A stretch of DNA of 62,926 nt from Solobacterium sp. (GCA_017469885.1 JAFUFO010000033.1:1-62926); one strand, 5' to 3'; shown: positions 34,920 to 43,790, counted from the stretch's first letter. Notes: generated by a model not told the origin, from the letters alone. Numbers and translations: made by a program.

Positions 34920-35152
34920 ATGTCAGTGGCACCCTACCTGCGAAATCCACACACCCAGGTAATAAGTGCTCCAACTATAACTTTGCTGTTATTTGAATAT
35001 CATTCCCTCGATAGCTACACATTCATTCTACAAAATTACTACATGTTTTCAATATCTTCCATCAGTCCAATCTCTTTAATATTGTGTAAAATATTACACA
35101 TCCGATTCGTTCTTCCGGATCTTAACAATCCTCTTTTGATCTTATCCCATCA
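34920..35152. other. Island left-end non-coding region
   Basis: No gene. A 7-bp inverted repeat TGTGTAA / TTACACA (35083-35100) lies about 50 bases beyond the recombinase stop. Attachment sites of large serine recombinases often lie beside the recombinase gene, so this region is a candidate for attL or attR. No motif proves it. Confidence 0.35.
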
Positions 35153-36469
35153 CTACACAATGGTTGTTGCTAAGTAGTTCATTTTCAATTCTTTTGAGGA
35201 TGGATCATACACTATTTCCTTCACCACCCCAAGCAGAAAGTCTCTCTTTTCATAGTATGTTAAATCACTGAAATGTTTTTTATTCATTCCCGCTTTGAGT
35301 CTTCTCAAGAAAAGGTCCATAGTTTTCTTATCAGTTTCGCACCTGGAATATATATTGGTAAGATGTTTAATATCCATATCATATGTCAAAGCTGTCTTGG
35401 GAATAGCGTCTATGATTTCCGACAATCCTTCGTATCTCTTTTTAAGTGTTTCTATATCCTCATTTAACGCCTTTTCTTGTAGCGTGATATTCAGCTCATC
35501 CATAAATCGTTCATTTATAAGCTTTTCTGGCACCTGAATTCCACAATGTCTGCACCGATAGTAATAATGCAGTTTTCCATTGCTACTGGATGAAGTATGG
35601 TTTGACATAATACCTGAACACTTATTGCAGATTACAAGCCCATCAAATACTCTTTGTTTTTTTGTCGGATTTGATTTTTTTGACAACCTTTCATGCGCCG
35701 TAATGAATAATTCCTCATCAATTATCGGGATCGTATGATTTGGATATTCAACTCCAAACCGTGTAAAGGTTCCATAGTATATCTTGTTATTAATGATCCG
35801 CGTAAGATACTCCTCCGTCCACTTCTTACCTAAAACCCCTTCAGAGTTCAAAGTATTCTTAAGTTCTCTTACCGTATTGTCTTTTATTGCAATGCTTTCA
35901 AATATTTTTTTGACAACATCTGCCTCCTCATCCTTAATAATCAACTTATGGTTATTCAAAGGATCTCTCTCATAACCAAATGGCGCTCCTGCCTTCGCAT
36001 AATTCCCTTGACGTGCAGATTCTTCTATTCCTCTCTTTGATCGACTTTTTATTGTCTCCCATTCCCATTGGGCCACAAGTACTATCAGGTATATAAAGAA
36101 TCTACCCATGGGGGATTTGGTGTCAATTTTTTCTGTAATACTGATTAAACTAACATCATACTCATCAAACAATTCCAGCAAAGTCGCTAAGTCTCTCACT
36201 TGTCTTGTCAGTCGATCAAGATTATGAATCACAATCACATCCACTTTTTTCTGTTTTACCAAGGCTATAATTTCGTTCATCACAGGACGAGATAGAGATT
36301 TCGCAGATGCACCTTCCTCCCTCATCATCGAAAAACTATACTTCGCATCATCGAAATAAATATTCACATAATTGCGGATCTTCTTTTCCTGATCATCTAA
36401 ATTAAATCCATTAATTGCTTGATCTCTTGTTGATTCGCGCCCATAACCGATTATTCTAACCTTAGACAT
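35153..36469 (-). CDS. Large serine recombinase (second of a tandem pair)
   Basis: Site-specific recombinase of 438 residues. The catalytic Ser is Ser 13 in YGRESTRDQ. The resolvase domain continues to about 150 (VIHNLDRLTRQ, GRFFIYLIVLVAQWEWE). A recombinase domain (FGYERDPLNNHKL ... IYYGTF) follows, then a zinc ribbon (CNKCSGIM ... CRHCG, about 285-312) and a coiled C-terminal region. It starts 8 bases inside the end of the previous recombinase gene. Such proteins join attP and attB without duplicating target bases. Confidence 0.9.
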   Translation of the reverse strand: MSKVRIIGYGRESTRDQAINGFNLDDQEKKIRNYVNIYFDDAKYSFSMMREEGASAKSLSRPVMNEIIALVKQKKVDVIVIHNLDRLTRQVRDLATLLELFDEYDVSLISITEKIDTKSPMGRFFIYLIVLVAQWEWETIKSRSKRGIEESARQGNYAKAGAPFGYERDPLNNHKLIIKDEEADVVKKIFESIAIKDNTVRELKNTLNSEGVLGKKWTEEYLTRIINNKIYYGTFTRFGVEYPNHTIPIIDEELFITAHERLSKKSNPTKKQRVFDGLVICNKCSGIMSNHTSSSSNGKLHYYYRCRHCGIQVPEKLINERFMDELNITLQEKALNEDIETLKKRYEGLSEIIDAIPKTALTYDMDIKHLTNIYSRCETDKKTMDLFLRRLKAGMNKKHFSDLTYYEKRDFLLGVVKEIVYDPSSKELKMNYLATTIV

Positions 36470-37835
36470 ATTTTATGATCCTCTCATATGTTTCTGATCC
36501 CTTCAACAACGCAGTCTTTTCTTCAAAATCAATGGAGATCTTATCAATGTATTTTTCTTTTAATCTTTCTCTTTCTTCATCATCTATTGTCATAAAAGTC
36601 ATTTTTCTAATATGGGACTCAGCATTCTTAATTCTAGCCAACAAGGCTTTTCGCTCACATGCATTAATGTTCATCATCTCCAAATAATAATCTTTACTGA
36701 TTCTCTGTCTGACATACCCGTTAATTAGCGTATTCATTTCCCCTCTTATTCTTTGCTCTTTAATCTTTAAAGATCGAACTTCCAAATACAGATGATGGTT
36801 TTTAACAAGATTATTAAGATCAATGACTATTGAAGAAAGAATTTTTTTCTCATTTATATATGCACCGCAATTGGGGCAAACATAATATTGATATTCACTC
36901 CCGCTTGGTTTTGTTGTGGATTTCTGTTCACAAATTTGACTACATTTTTCACAATATACCAGACCCTTAAACAAATAATTATGCCGGTGAAATTCCTTGG
37001 AATAAGCATTTTTGTTCGCAGCCTCCCACAGCTCTTTTGAAACAATTGCAGGCTGATGGTTGTCAAACTCCTCACCATACCATGCGAATGTTCCATAATA
37101 GATTCTATTTTTTATAATGTGCTCTATTCCAGAATCTTTCCATTGCCGTTCATACACATTTTCCTTTCTTAATTCTTTGGCAATCGTGTAGGGGGTATGT
37201 GTCCGATCAGCAAGCGATTGAAATATTCTTCGCACAATCTTTGCCTTTTCTTCGTCGATCAATAAATGCCTTTTATCATTAGGGTCTCTATAGTATCCAA
37301 ATGGAACTCGTGATTTTGCATAATTCCCCTGACGTGCAGATTCTTTTTTTCCTCGGACAGTGCGATCTCCAATAGTTTCCTCTTCCCACTGAGCAATCAA
37401 AACGATTGTTGACACAAAGAATCTTCCTTGCGCAGTATTTGTATCTATACTTTCTTTCAATGAAACAAGTTCTACATTATAGTCCGAAAACAACTGAAGC
37501 AGTGTTTGCATGTCATTGAGATTCCTGGTTAGCCGATCCAGATTATGAATGATTATTATATCTATTTCACCTTTTTGTATTTGTATAATAATCTCTTTCA
37601 TACGCGGGCGCTGTAACGATTTTGCTGATGCACCTTCTTCTCTAATCATTGAAAAATTAATATTCGCATCATCATAGTATAAGTTCACATATTCTTTAAT
37701 CCTTCTTTCCTGTTCATCAAGATTGAAACCGTCTTCCGCTTGCTCACGAGTAGATTCCCTTGCATAGCCCACAATACGCAGCATAGACTGGCCAGCGTTC
37801 TTATTATCAGGGGATACTATTTCATCACTATTCAT
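36462..37835 (-). CDS. Large serine recombinase (first of a tandem pair)
   Basis: Site-specific recombinase. The ATG at 37835 has AAGGAGG 6 bases upstream, which I prefer over a GTG seven codons earlier. The catalytic Ser is in YARESTREQ near residue 28. The resolvase domain is followed by a recombinase domain (FGYYRDPNDKRHLL ... IYYGTFAWYG), a zinc ribbon (CEKCSQIC ... CPNCG) and a C-terminal coiled coil. It is clearly related to the next gene and overlaps it by 8 bases, so the two are made together and probably act as a pair. Confidence 0.9.
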   Translation of the reverse strand: MNSDEIVSPDNKNAGQSMLRIVGYARESTREQAEDGFNLDEQERRIKEYVNLYYDDANINFSMIREEGASAKSLQRPRMKEIIIQIQKGEIDIIIIHNLDRLTRNLNDMQTLLQLFSDYNVELVSLKESIDTNTAQGRFFVSTIVLIAQWEEETIGDRTVRGKKESARQGNYAKSRVPFGYYRDPNDKRHLLIDEEKAKIVRRIFQSLADRTHTPYTIAKELRKENVYERQWKDSGIEHIIKNRIYYGTFAWYGEEFDNHQPAIVSKELWEAANKNAYSKEFHRHNYLFKGLVYCEKCSQICEQKSTTKPSGSEYQYYVCPNCGAYINEKKILSSIVIDLNNLVKNHHLYLEVRSLKIKEQRIRGEMNTLINGYVRQRISKDYYLEMMNINACERKALLARIKNAESHIRKMTFMTIDDEERERLKEKYIDKISIDFEEKTALLKGSETYERIIKYV

Positions 37836-38114
37836 CTCTGCCTCCTTTTCCTTCACTGTTTAGCGATAGTCATAGCTATCCAAATAGTAAGAACGGCACA
37901 GTTGTTGGTCATTTTCGAAGGTGCTGTGTTTCTAATCGCCTCTCCAAAACACAATTCAACGAATGCCTATGCACAGAGATTATTCAATATTCCGGTGGGT
38001 AAAAACCTTCCCACCGACTCAGAATTATCAAAAAAAATCAAATAAGGGTGCAGATTTCTGCCTCCTGCACAATTTTGCACCTGCCATCTACACTTTTTTT
38101 GGAAGATTGGCAGC
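37836..38114. other. Divergent control region between recombinases and HTH gene
   Basis: No gene. A 7-bp perfect inverted repeat CGGTGGG / CCCACCG (37992-38015) with a 10-base loop lies about midway between the two divergent start codons. It may be an operator or a recombination site. Confidence 0.4.
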
Positions 38115-38327
38115 ATGTTTACATATAAGAAGTTCTGGGAAAAATGCGCTCAAAAAGGCATTTCGAAGACAAAACTGATAAAACATTATAAACTCGGGCA
38201 CGAAACCGTAACCCGGCTAAAAAAAGATGAATCCATCTCCATGAAAACCATTCAAAGATTATGTAACATTCTTGAGTGCGATATAACCGAAATCGTTGAA
38301 TGCTATCCAGATAAGGAATCATCTTAA
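38115..38327 (+). CDS. Cro/C1-type HTH protein
   Basis: A 70-residue DNA-binding protein that is one helix-turn-helix domain (ISKTKLIKHYKLGHETVTRL, about 16-35), then KTIQRLCNILECDITEIVE, the usual ending of small Cro/XRE proteins in mobile elements. It is divergent from the recombinases and probably controls excision or its own promoter. A terminator follows at 38351. Confidence 0.85.
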   Translation: MFTYKKFWEKCAQKGISKTKLIKHYKLGHETVTRLKKDESISMKTIQRLCNILECDITEIVECYPDKESS

Positions 38328-38350
38328 CGGACGTAGGTTTATCAACACAT

Positions 38351-38371
38351 TGCCCATCTATGGGCATTTTT
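38351..38371 (+). terminator. Terminator of the Cro-type gene
   Basis: TGCCCA / TGGGCA stem with a 4-base loop followed by six T. Confidence 0.8.
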
Positions 38372-38389
38372 TATACAACAGGTCTTTTC

Positions 38390-38406
38390 TGGGGCAAATT
38401 GCCCCA
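38390..38406. promoter_or_regulatory. Palindrome upstream of the WYL gene (copy 1)
   Basis: TGGGGCAA-A-TTGCCCCA, a 17-base perfect palindrome 16 bases before the WYL start codon. The same core recurs after the gene at 39480-39494. Position and symmetry fit an autoregulatory operator. Confidence 0.65.
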
Positions 38407-38422
38407 AGCAAAGGAGTACAAA

Positions 38423-39406
38423 ATGTCTTCTAAACTAATGCATCCGTTTTGCGTTCTTGGTATTCTCTCAAAATACTCTGACGCAGATAACATTCTTACC
38501 CAACCGGAAATACTAGAAAAACTCAAAAACGAATATAACTGTCCTATTACTCGCAAAACCTTTTACCACTCTATCAGCATCTTATTATCTAATGGCTATG
38601 ACATCGACACATATGCAGACAATAGAAAAGGTTACTACCTAAAAACTAGACCCTTCTCCGAAGAACAAGCCCTTTTCTTTTGCACCATGATGGAAGGAAC
38701 AAGTGAAATATCCAAAGAAGACAAAGAAAAAACAAGAGATGCTTTTTTATCATTTCTTTCTCGACCAATGAGTAAAGATGTTCTTGCGATGCTTAGCAAA
38801 AACCAAACTGGTCGTAATAGTTCCCACACTGTAAAGAATCTTTATGCCTTGTCGAGTGCAATTAAAACCGCTTCTAAAATAAAATTTGACTATATTCATC
38901 ATGACATCCATAAATCAGAAGTATTAAACGATAAGCCTTTTGATGATATGGAGCCTCGCTTCATCGTCACCAAAGACTCCCATTATTATTTGATCACCTC
39001 TGGAGGAAGACACAATTCTATTTCGCATTACAGAATCGATCGCATTCGGAACATAGAAATCTATAACAATTCCGAAGTGCCTGAGTTCCGCTATCAGGAT
39101 GCATATGACTATGCATTAAAAAGTATATTCATGTTCTCTGGTAAACCAGAATTTATACATTTGCGCGTAAAGAAAGAAAAGCGAAATGCTTTTGATCTTC
39201 TGCTTGACGAGTTTGGATTTAGTGTAAGATTCAGTGATTACAATGATGAATGGTTTGATGCTTTCGCAGAATGCTCTCCACAAGGAGTGCTAATTCTTGC
39301 ACAGAAATACCTTGATCTTTTTTTCATCATCTCACCAAAAAATCTTCAAGACGAATTGATCAGCAGAATGGAGACAAATTTATCATGGATCAAAAACTCT
39401 CCCTAA
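38423..39406 (+). CDS. WYL-domain transcriptional regulator
   Basis: Regulator of 327 residues from the ATG at 38423 (AAAGGAG 8 bases upstream; an earlier in-frame ATG would read through the palindrome and has no such site). An N-terminal winged helix (ILTQPEILEKLKNEY ... TRKTFYHSISILLSNGYDI, to about 60) precedes a WYL-type sensor (KIKFDYIHHDIH ... PRFIVTKDSHYYLITSG ... HYRIDRIRNIEI) and a WCX-like C-terminus. WYL regulators such as BrxR and CapW control phage-defence loci and bind palindromes. Here it may govern the island's defence genes; that is inference. Confidence 0.82.
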   Translation: MSSKLMHPFCVLGILSKYSDADNILTQPEILEKLKNEYNCPITRKTFYHSISILLSNGYDIDTYADNRKGYYLKTRPFSEEQALFFCTMMEGTSEISKEDKEKTRDAFLSFLSRPMSKDVLAMLSKNQTGRNSSHTVKNLYALSSAIKTASKIKFDYIHHDIHKSEVLNDKPFDDMEPRFIVTKDSHYYLITSGGRHNSISHYRIDRIRNIEIYNNSEVPEFRYQDAYDYALKSIFMFSGKPEFIHLRVKKEKRNAFDLLLDEFGFSVRFSDYNDEWFDAFAECSPQGVLILAQKYLDLFFIISPKNLQDELISRMETNLSWIKNSP

Positions 39407-39479
39407 CCTTCGAATTCCCTGGAGGAACTAACTATTATTATCAATTCTTTGTTTCCTTTTCCGGAGTTTCACTTTCTTC

Positions 39480-39494
39480 GGGGCAAATTGCCCA
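39480..39494. promoter_or_regulatory. Palindrome downstream of the WYL gene (copy 2)
   Basis: GGGGCAAATTGCCCA repeats 14 of the 15 core bases of the palindrome at 38390-38406. Two exact GGGGCAAATTGCCC copies about 1.1 kb apart, one on each side of the WYL gene, are unlikely by chance. Confidence 0.6.
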
Positions 39495-39589
39495 GTGCTT
39501 TGTCCATATCTTTTTAAAAGGTATTTCTTTTATCTACTGTCAGCTTTATGATTAGTCACAATCACGGCTCTTATATCTATTTCCCCGCT

Positions 39590-39620
39590 TATAAAAAGGA
39601 CGTCTTTTACGAAACGCCCT
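39590..39620 (-). terminator. Terminator of the EcsC-like cassette
   Basis: AGGGCGT / ACGTCCT stem (one mismatch) with a 10-base loop and TTTTT on the minus strand, about 60 bases past the stop of the EcsC-like gene. Confidence 0.6.
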
Positions 39621-39676
39621 ATCATTTTTCCATCATGGTGATTAAAAACATATTCAAAAATCAAAACCTCTCATGA

Positions 39677-40633
39677 TTATCCTTGAGCAATCATTTGATT
39701 AATAGCATTTACTTCTTCTGCACTCTCAATGTAGTTGGGATTTGAGAGCCGTGTGTCACGCAACGATTTTTTCAATTTGTCACAACAAGGCTTAAATGTA
39801 AGATATGTAATTCCACCTCCAAGGACCCCTCCAACCACAGGAATTGATTTACCAAAAAAGCCAGCAAAAACATCCTTGGTCATTTTTTGGCCAAACCATT
39901 TCGCAACATTTTTTACTATTGGATAGATAGTCCCTTTAGTCAATGCAGCGTTTAACAGCTTTTTTTCAACGCCTTTTCCAAGAGCGTTCGCCATTATTTT
40001 CATGGCATTGTTTGCACCAGCTGTACCATACATAATTCCCATGCAAATTATAAGAATATTCATAGTTTCAGAGTCTAAGTGACTTCCTTTTTCTTCCACA
40101 TCAATCTGCGGAAAGCCGTATAAATACAACAGTTTCTGCATGGCTCGCAAAAGATAGCCATAATACTGAATAACATCTGCGGGTATTGTAGCTACCATTG
40201 CCAGTCCACCAGGAGCTCCTAATGCAGCAGAAATGCCCGAAACAAAATTGCGCTCATACTTAATGACTTCGTCGGCAATTTTATCAATCTCATCCCTCGA
40301 TATACCTGCATGCATCGGATTATATTGCACTGCGTCCTCGATCGTTTCGGGACTAAAATTTTTATAAAACTCTTTCCTAAGAAATGATTCCCGATTCACT
40401 TTTACTCCAGGTGTCTTTAGTCCTTTAATGATTACATCTTCAATGTCAATCTCTCCATTGCCATTTTCATCAATAACTTGAACAATCTTTTTTTGTGCAC
40501 TGTTAACAGTCTTGGATGCTCCTTGCGTAACAGTCTGGACTGCTTTTCCGGCCTCAGACGCGGATTTTTTTACTACCGATGCAGTATTTGAAGCGAATTT
40601 TTTTAAATCTATTTTGCTATCTTTATTTCCCAT
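39677..40633 (-). CDS. EcsC-like membrane-associated protein with an EF-hand-like loop
   Basis: A 318-residue protein. Residues 1-50 are Ser/Ala/Lys-rich and amphipathic. Residues 55-66 read DENGNGEIDIED, spacing like an EF-hand or dockerin calcium loop. From about 90 a helical region with GISAALGAPGGLAMVATIPADVIQYYGYLLRAMQKLLYLYG (three short runs) resembles the EcsC family, followed by glycine-rich hydrophobic stretches (GFFGKSIPVVGGVLGGGI). No signal peptide, so it probably sits at the inner membrane face. Last gene of a three-gene operon, 16 bases after the secreted nuclease/lipase-like gene. Function unknown. Confidence 0.65.
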   Translation of the reverse strand: MGNKDSKIDLKKFASNTASVVKKSASEAGKAVQTVTQGASKTVNSAQKKIVQVIDENGNGEIDIEDVIIKGLKTPGVKVNRESFLRKEFYKNFSPETIEDAVQYNPMHAGISRDEIDKIADEVIKYERNFVSGISAALGAPGGLAMVATIPADVIQYYGYLLRAMQKLLYLYGFPQIDVEEKGSHLDSETMNILIICMGIMYGTAGANNAMKIMANALGKGVEKKLLNAALTKGTIYPIVKNVAKWFGQKMTKDVFAGFFGKSIPVVGGVLGGGITYLTFKPCCDKLKKSLRDTRLSNPNYIESAEEVNAINQMIAQG

Positions 40634-40649
40634 TGCTACGACACCTTTC

Positions 40650-41504
40650 TTATTTAAAACATTTCTTGAAGAATTTTTCCTTATAAATAAGAAGACTCAC
40701 ATTATCCTCAAGTATTTCCATTAATCTCGTTGCGTACTCATTATATTTAGTATAGTTTTCCACATCGTATAAATCACTTTTCGATTTGTATACTTCTTTA
40801 ATGTCACGTTGGAGCGATTTCAGACTGTCGATAAAATTCCTATATGTTATTGTCTCGGTTTCAATGTCTGATGAACTTTGAAATAGTATCGGACTTAAGA
40901 GAATCAACTCCTCTATAATACCCGTTTCGTTCCCCCTACCTTTTACAAGAGGAATCTCCTCATAGCTTGGATGAAATGTTGTGTTGGATATGTGATCACC
41001 AATAATATGGACGTAATATATCAGTTTAGAAAAGGCAACGCATTGTGGGTCGTAGTATCCCAATTTCCCCGAGAGAAAGCCAAAATCAAATACCTTGTTA
41101 ACTGTATTGAGAATTATTCTTTTTCTTATATCCACCCAGTGGGCCTCATCTCCCGTCTCAAGTTTGGAATAATCATAATCCCAGCCGCGATGTGTGTAAT
41201 TGCGGTGCAACGCACCATGGCCAACATTGAATTCTTCCGTTTTTTCAGGGAGACCAGGTACACCAAATCCAATCAATTCATTCAAAGTATTTTGCCCGTC
41301 GTTATTATGTTGATCAATAGCAATTTCGCATGCATCATTCAAAGCGTCGAATGCATCTGTGTTTGAGACAGCAGATCCACCAAAAAGTACTTTTCTTAAT
41401 AATTGAGCATGCTTGTCCCCATCAAATGCATGCACTTTCATCGGTTGTAATGTGCAACAGACAACGGACAACAACAGGATGAATATTGATATCAGTCTTC
41501 TCAT
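40650..41504 (-). CDS. Secreted P1-nuclease/phospholipase-C-like protein
   Basis: A 284-residue exported protein with a signal peptide (hydrophobic 5-20, then VHAFDGD). The mature part is helical and His-rich: HGALHRNYTHRGWDYDY (about 96-112, His 100 and 105) and YYVHIIGDHISNTTFHP (about 163-179, His 166, Asp 170, His 171, His 178). That resembles the zinc-ligand helix (LVHFxGDxHQPLH) of S1/P1 nucleases and zinc phospholipases C. The match is by pattern only, so the activity is a guess. It overlaps the preceding gene by four bases. Confidence 0.6.
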   Translation of the reverse strand: MRRLISIFILLLSVVCCTLQPMKVHAFDGDKHAQLLRKVLFGGSAVSNTDAFDALNDACEIAIDQHNNDGQNTLNELIGFGVPGLPEKTEEFNVGHGALHRNYTHRGWDYDYSKLETGDEAHWVDIRKRIILNTVNKVFDFGFLSGKLGYYDPQCVAFSKLIYYVHIIGDHISNTTFHPSYEEIPLVKGRGNETGIIEELILLSPILFQSSSDIETETITYRNFIDSLKSLQRDIKEVYKSKSDLYDVENYTKYNEYATRLMEILEDNVSLLIYKEKFFKKCFK

Positions 41505-43303
41505 TTTGTCCTTTCAAATGTGATATCTTTAAATACCTTCAGTTTAGGTTTCACATGAGTAATAAATATTGCCTCTAATGGTTCACACTGCCCGCCTATG
41601 ACAGGGATTATCTCGATATTTATTAAAGTCCCATCTTCGTACTTGTAATTCTTAATGGATTCGCTCAAAAGTCGCACCCTAAACGATTCAACATTAGATG
41701 TCTCTTTTCCTCTGTCAACTTTTTCAACAGTCCAGTCGGTCACCTCTTTTTTCTCATTATCATTTTCAATTAGAACATTTATTTGAAAATTATTAGATAA
41801 AAGATTCGCTGGAAGAGTAATGCTATCTTCTGAGTATTCGACGTCATAATCAGAAACTGTTTCAATTTCATCAAAATAATATAATTCATCTAATGGAGTG
41901 GTCAGAAACAGCGGATCCTCCTTTTTTCTGCCATGAAGAATTCGTTCTATCTTATCTTTTTCCTGTTCAGAAATGTTCACTCTATCAGCCAGAGCAAATA
42001 ATAAGTCACAGTTTAAATACAGTGCTTCATTCACGGGAGGCAATTCTTTTTTTCGTTCTGCCTCTAACATCTTATTGTATTTTTCTATGTCCTTTTTTTC
42101 TGTCTTTGTTGCATCCTTTGGTACAGGCTTTTTCTGAATCTTTGAAACATACGTTGTATTCAACGTTGTCTGCTGATCAATTAAGTAGTTAACATTGTCT
42201 TTCGTCAATTTATACGCTGCTTCTAAAAACGATTTATCTTTTGTTGTTGAATATAAATCCAAATATGTTTGAGCCGCGAAATATCTTAGTGACCAGTCTT
42301 TTGTTTCTAAATTCGAAATCAGAGCTGAAAGATAATGCAATATCTGCTCATTTGCCTCTTCTTTATCTTTTTCAACTTCCTGAATTGAAACTATTGCCAA
42401 TGGTATTATTCTACTAAACTCATGATCCTTACGGAAAATCCGATAATTTAAGCTTTCATACTCTTTTACAGCCGTTAAGCATTTTGCGTATTCCTCTATC
42501 TGAAAATAGCATTCTGCAAGCGAGAGCCAATAAGGCCCAAACTTCTCAAACGTCCTTTTATTTGACTCAAAATATTGGATTTTACGGTCAACATTGGTTT
42601 TATTTCTATAATCTACAAACTCATCAATTTTTGTATTACTTAATGCATACTCATCAGGCATATTGCTTTTGTGAACCATGTCAATCATGTAGTTAAACAA
42701 TGCTTCCTGACTATGATTTAATGCTTTCGTAGCCTCATCATCCAATGCCCAATTATCTTGTAAATACTCAAGCTCAGCACTAGCCATAGCGGAATCATAG
42801 CTAGTTTTGGCGTCAACAGCCATGTACACAACAGATCCTATTAGTGAGGCAAGTGAGAATGATCTTGTTGCCGACAAGAGGCCGAGCGGATTCGGAACGG
42901 CATTTCTCAACGCCTGTGCTTTATTTTGATCGTAAATATACTGGAGGCGCTCCCGCTTAACATCAATCATCCTATAGTTGTCAATCGTTTCCAACATATC
43001 AGTCAACTGAACTTGGGTTCGAGAATCTATCGCGCTTGGAGCAGTATTATTCATAAGAGATGAGTAAATTTCTTCTAGTACAAGTTTACTGTTGCTCGAT
43101 TTGTTGATTTCACTATTGATAAGTGAAACATAGTTCAGCATCGCAACATAGTTATTATTCTCAATCGCTTCTTTTGCTTCATAAGTAGAACTAATATGAT
43201 CATTTCTATTGCCATCCGCATGAATGCAAAAAGAGTTCGAACCAATAGCTATCGTTGAAGACAGTAAAACTGTAATACCTGTCCTAATAATCTTTTTGAA
43301 CAT
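41501..43303 (-). CDS. Secreted 600-residue protein of unknown function
   Basis: From the ATG at 43303 (AAGG 6 bases upstream) it begins with a clean signal peptide (MFKKIIRTGITVLLSSTIAIG, first 20 shown are enough to see the hydrophobic core). That start removes 15 charged residues that would otherwise precede the signal. A hydrophobic Gly/Ser stretch near 150 may be membrane-inserted. The middle (200-400) has helical pairs such as YWLSLAECYFQIEEYAKCLTA that look like TPR repeats; the last 130 residues look beta-rich. I do not recognise the family. It is coupled to the nuclease/lipase-like gene. Confidence 0.65.
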   Translation of the reverse strand: MFKKIIRTGITVLLSSTIAIGSNSFCIHADGNRNDHISSTYEAKEAIENNNYVAMLNYVSLINSEINKSSNSKLVLEEIYSSLMNNTAPSAIDSRTQVQLTDMLETIDNYRMIDVKRERLQYIYDQNKAQALRNAVPNPLGLLSATRSFSLASLIGSVVYMAVDAKTSYDSAMASAELEYLQDNWALDDEATKALNHSQEALFNYMIDMVHKSNMPDEYALSNTKIDEFVDYRNKTNVDRKIQYFESNKRTFEKFGPYWLSLAECYFQIEEYAKCLTAVKEYESLNYRIFRKDHEFSRIIPLAIVSIQEVEKDKEEANEQILHYLSALISNLETKDWSLRYFAAQTYLDLYSTTKDKSFLEAAYKLTKDNVNYLIDQQTTLNTTYVSKIQKKPVPKDATKTEKKDIEKYNKMLEAERKKELPPVNEALYLNCDLLFALADRVNISEQEKDKIERILHGRKKEDPLFLTTPLDELYYFDEIETVSDYDVEYSEDSITLPANLLSNNFQINVLIENDNEKKEVTDWTVEKVDRGKETSNVESFRVRLLSESIKNYKYEDGTLINIEIIPVIGGQCEPLEAIFITHVKPKLKVFKDITFERTK

Positions 43304-43359
43304 CACCTTATCCTCATCTTTCCATCCATATTTAATATCAACGAGCATCCGCCAATTAT

Positions 43360-43593
43360 TCAGTCAGATTGTCTTTTCCATTCTGTTAGGCTCATTCCAG
43401 TCTGTTTGTCGATCCATCTGGAAAGATCTTCATTCGCGATCAAGTTATACTTGCCCACCTTTTTATAAGGCAATCCATCCACATGCAAATACGTGTGAAC
43501 AGTTCGGGTGGTGACACGCAAAATTTCAGCTACTTCCGCAACTGTGTAATAGCCTGGCGGTGTTTTCTGCCGGCGCACTGTCATCTTTCTCAT
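43360..43593 (-). CDS. Excisionase/MerR-type HTH protein
   Basis: A 77-residue DNA-binding protein with YYTVAEVAEILRVTTRTVHTYLHVDGLPYKKVG (two runs, about 15-47), the standard excisionase/MerR-like winged HTH, then NEDLSRWIDKQ. It could be the recombination directionality factor for the serine recombinases or a local regulator. It lies 56 bases upstream of the secreted-protein gene, in the same orientation, with a 22-bp palindrome ahead of it. Confidence 0.82.
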   Translation of the reverse strand: MRKMTVRRQKTPPGYYTVAEVAEILRVTTRTVHTYLHVDGLPYKKVGKYNLIANEDLSRWIDKQTGMSLTEWKRQSD

Positions 43594-43643
43594 ACTTTGG
43601 AATTCCCTATCGTTATAAAAAATGTTCTTTATATAAAAGATAA

Positions 43644-43665
43644 CACCGTTCCCCAGGGAACGGTG
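43644..43665. promoter_or_regulatory. 22-bp palindrome upstream of the excisionase-like gene
   Basis: CACCGTTCCC-CA-GGGAACGGTG has 10-bp perfect arms and lies 51 bases before the start codon. The two-base loop makes it a poor terminator, so an operator is more likely. The rest of the 43594-43863 gap has no gene. Confidence 0.55.
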
Positions 43666-43761
43666 AATATCCTTGCAAATTAGATTTCAATGATTATTTC
43701 AATAATGATTTCAAGTATCCTCCAATAACCGTTTCACTTGTGAATTCAACTATGAATCCGA

Positions 43762-43790
43762 AGAAAACCGCTTCCTCTCAAAGGAAACGG
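43762..43790 (-). terminator. Terminator of the ssp operon
   Basis: CCGTTTCCT / AGGAAGCGG stem (43768-43790, one G-U/mismatch) followed by TTTTCTT on the minus strand, about 75 bases past the last ssp-operon gene. A second small hairpin (CCGG/CCGG) precedes it. Confidence 0.8.

Noticed and set aside
34712-35152. tRNA gene as the integration target of the island
   Set aside because: No cloverleaf or TTCGAATC-type T-arm was found at either edge; large serine recombinases often do not use tRNA genes.
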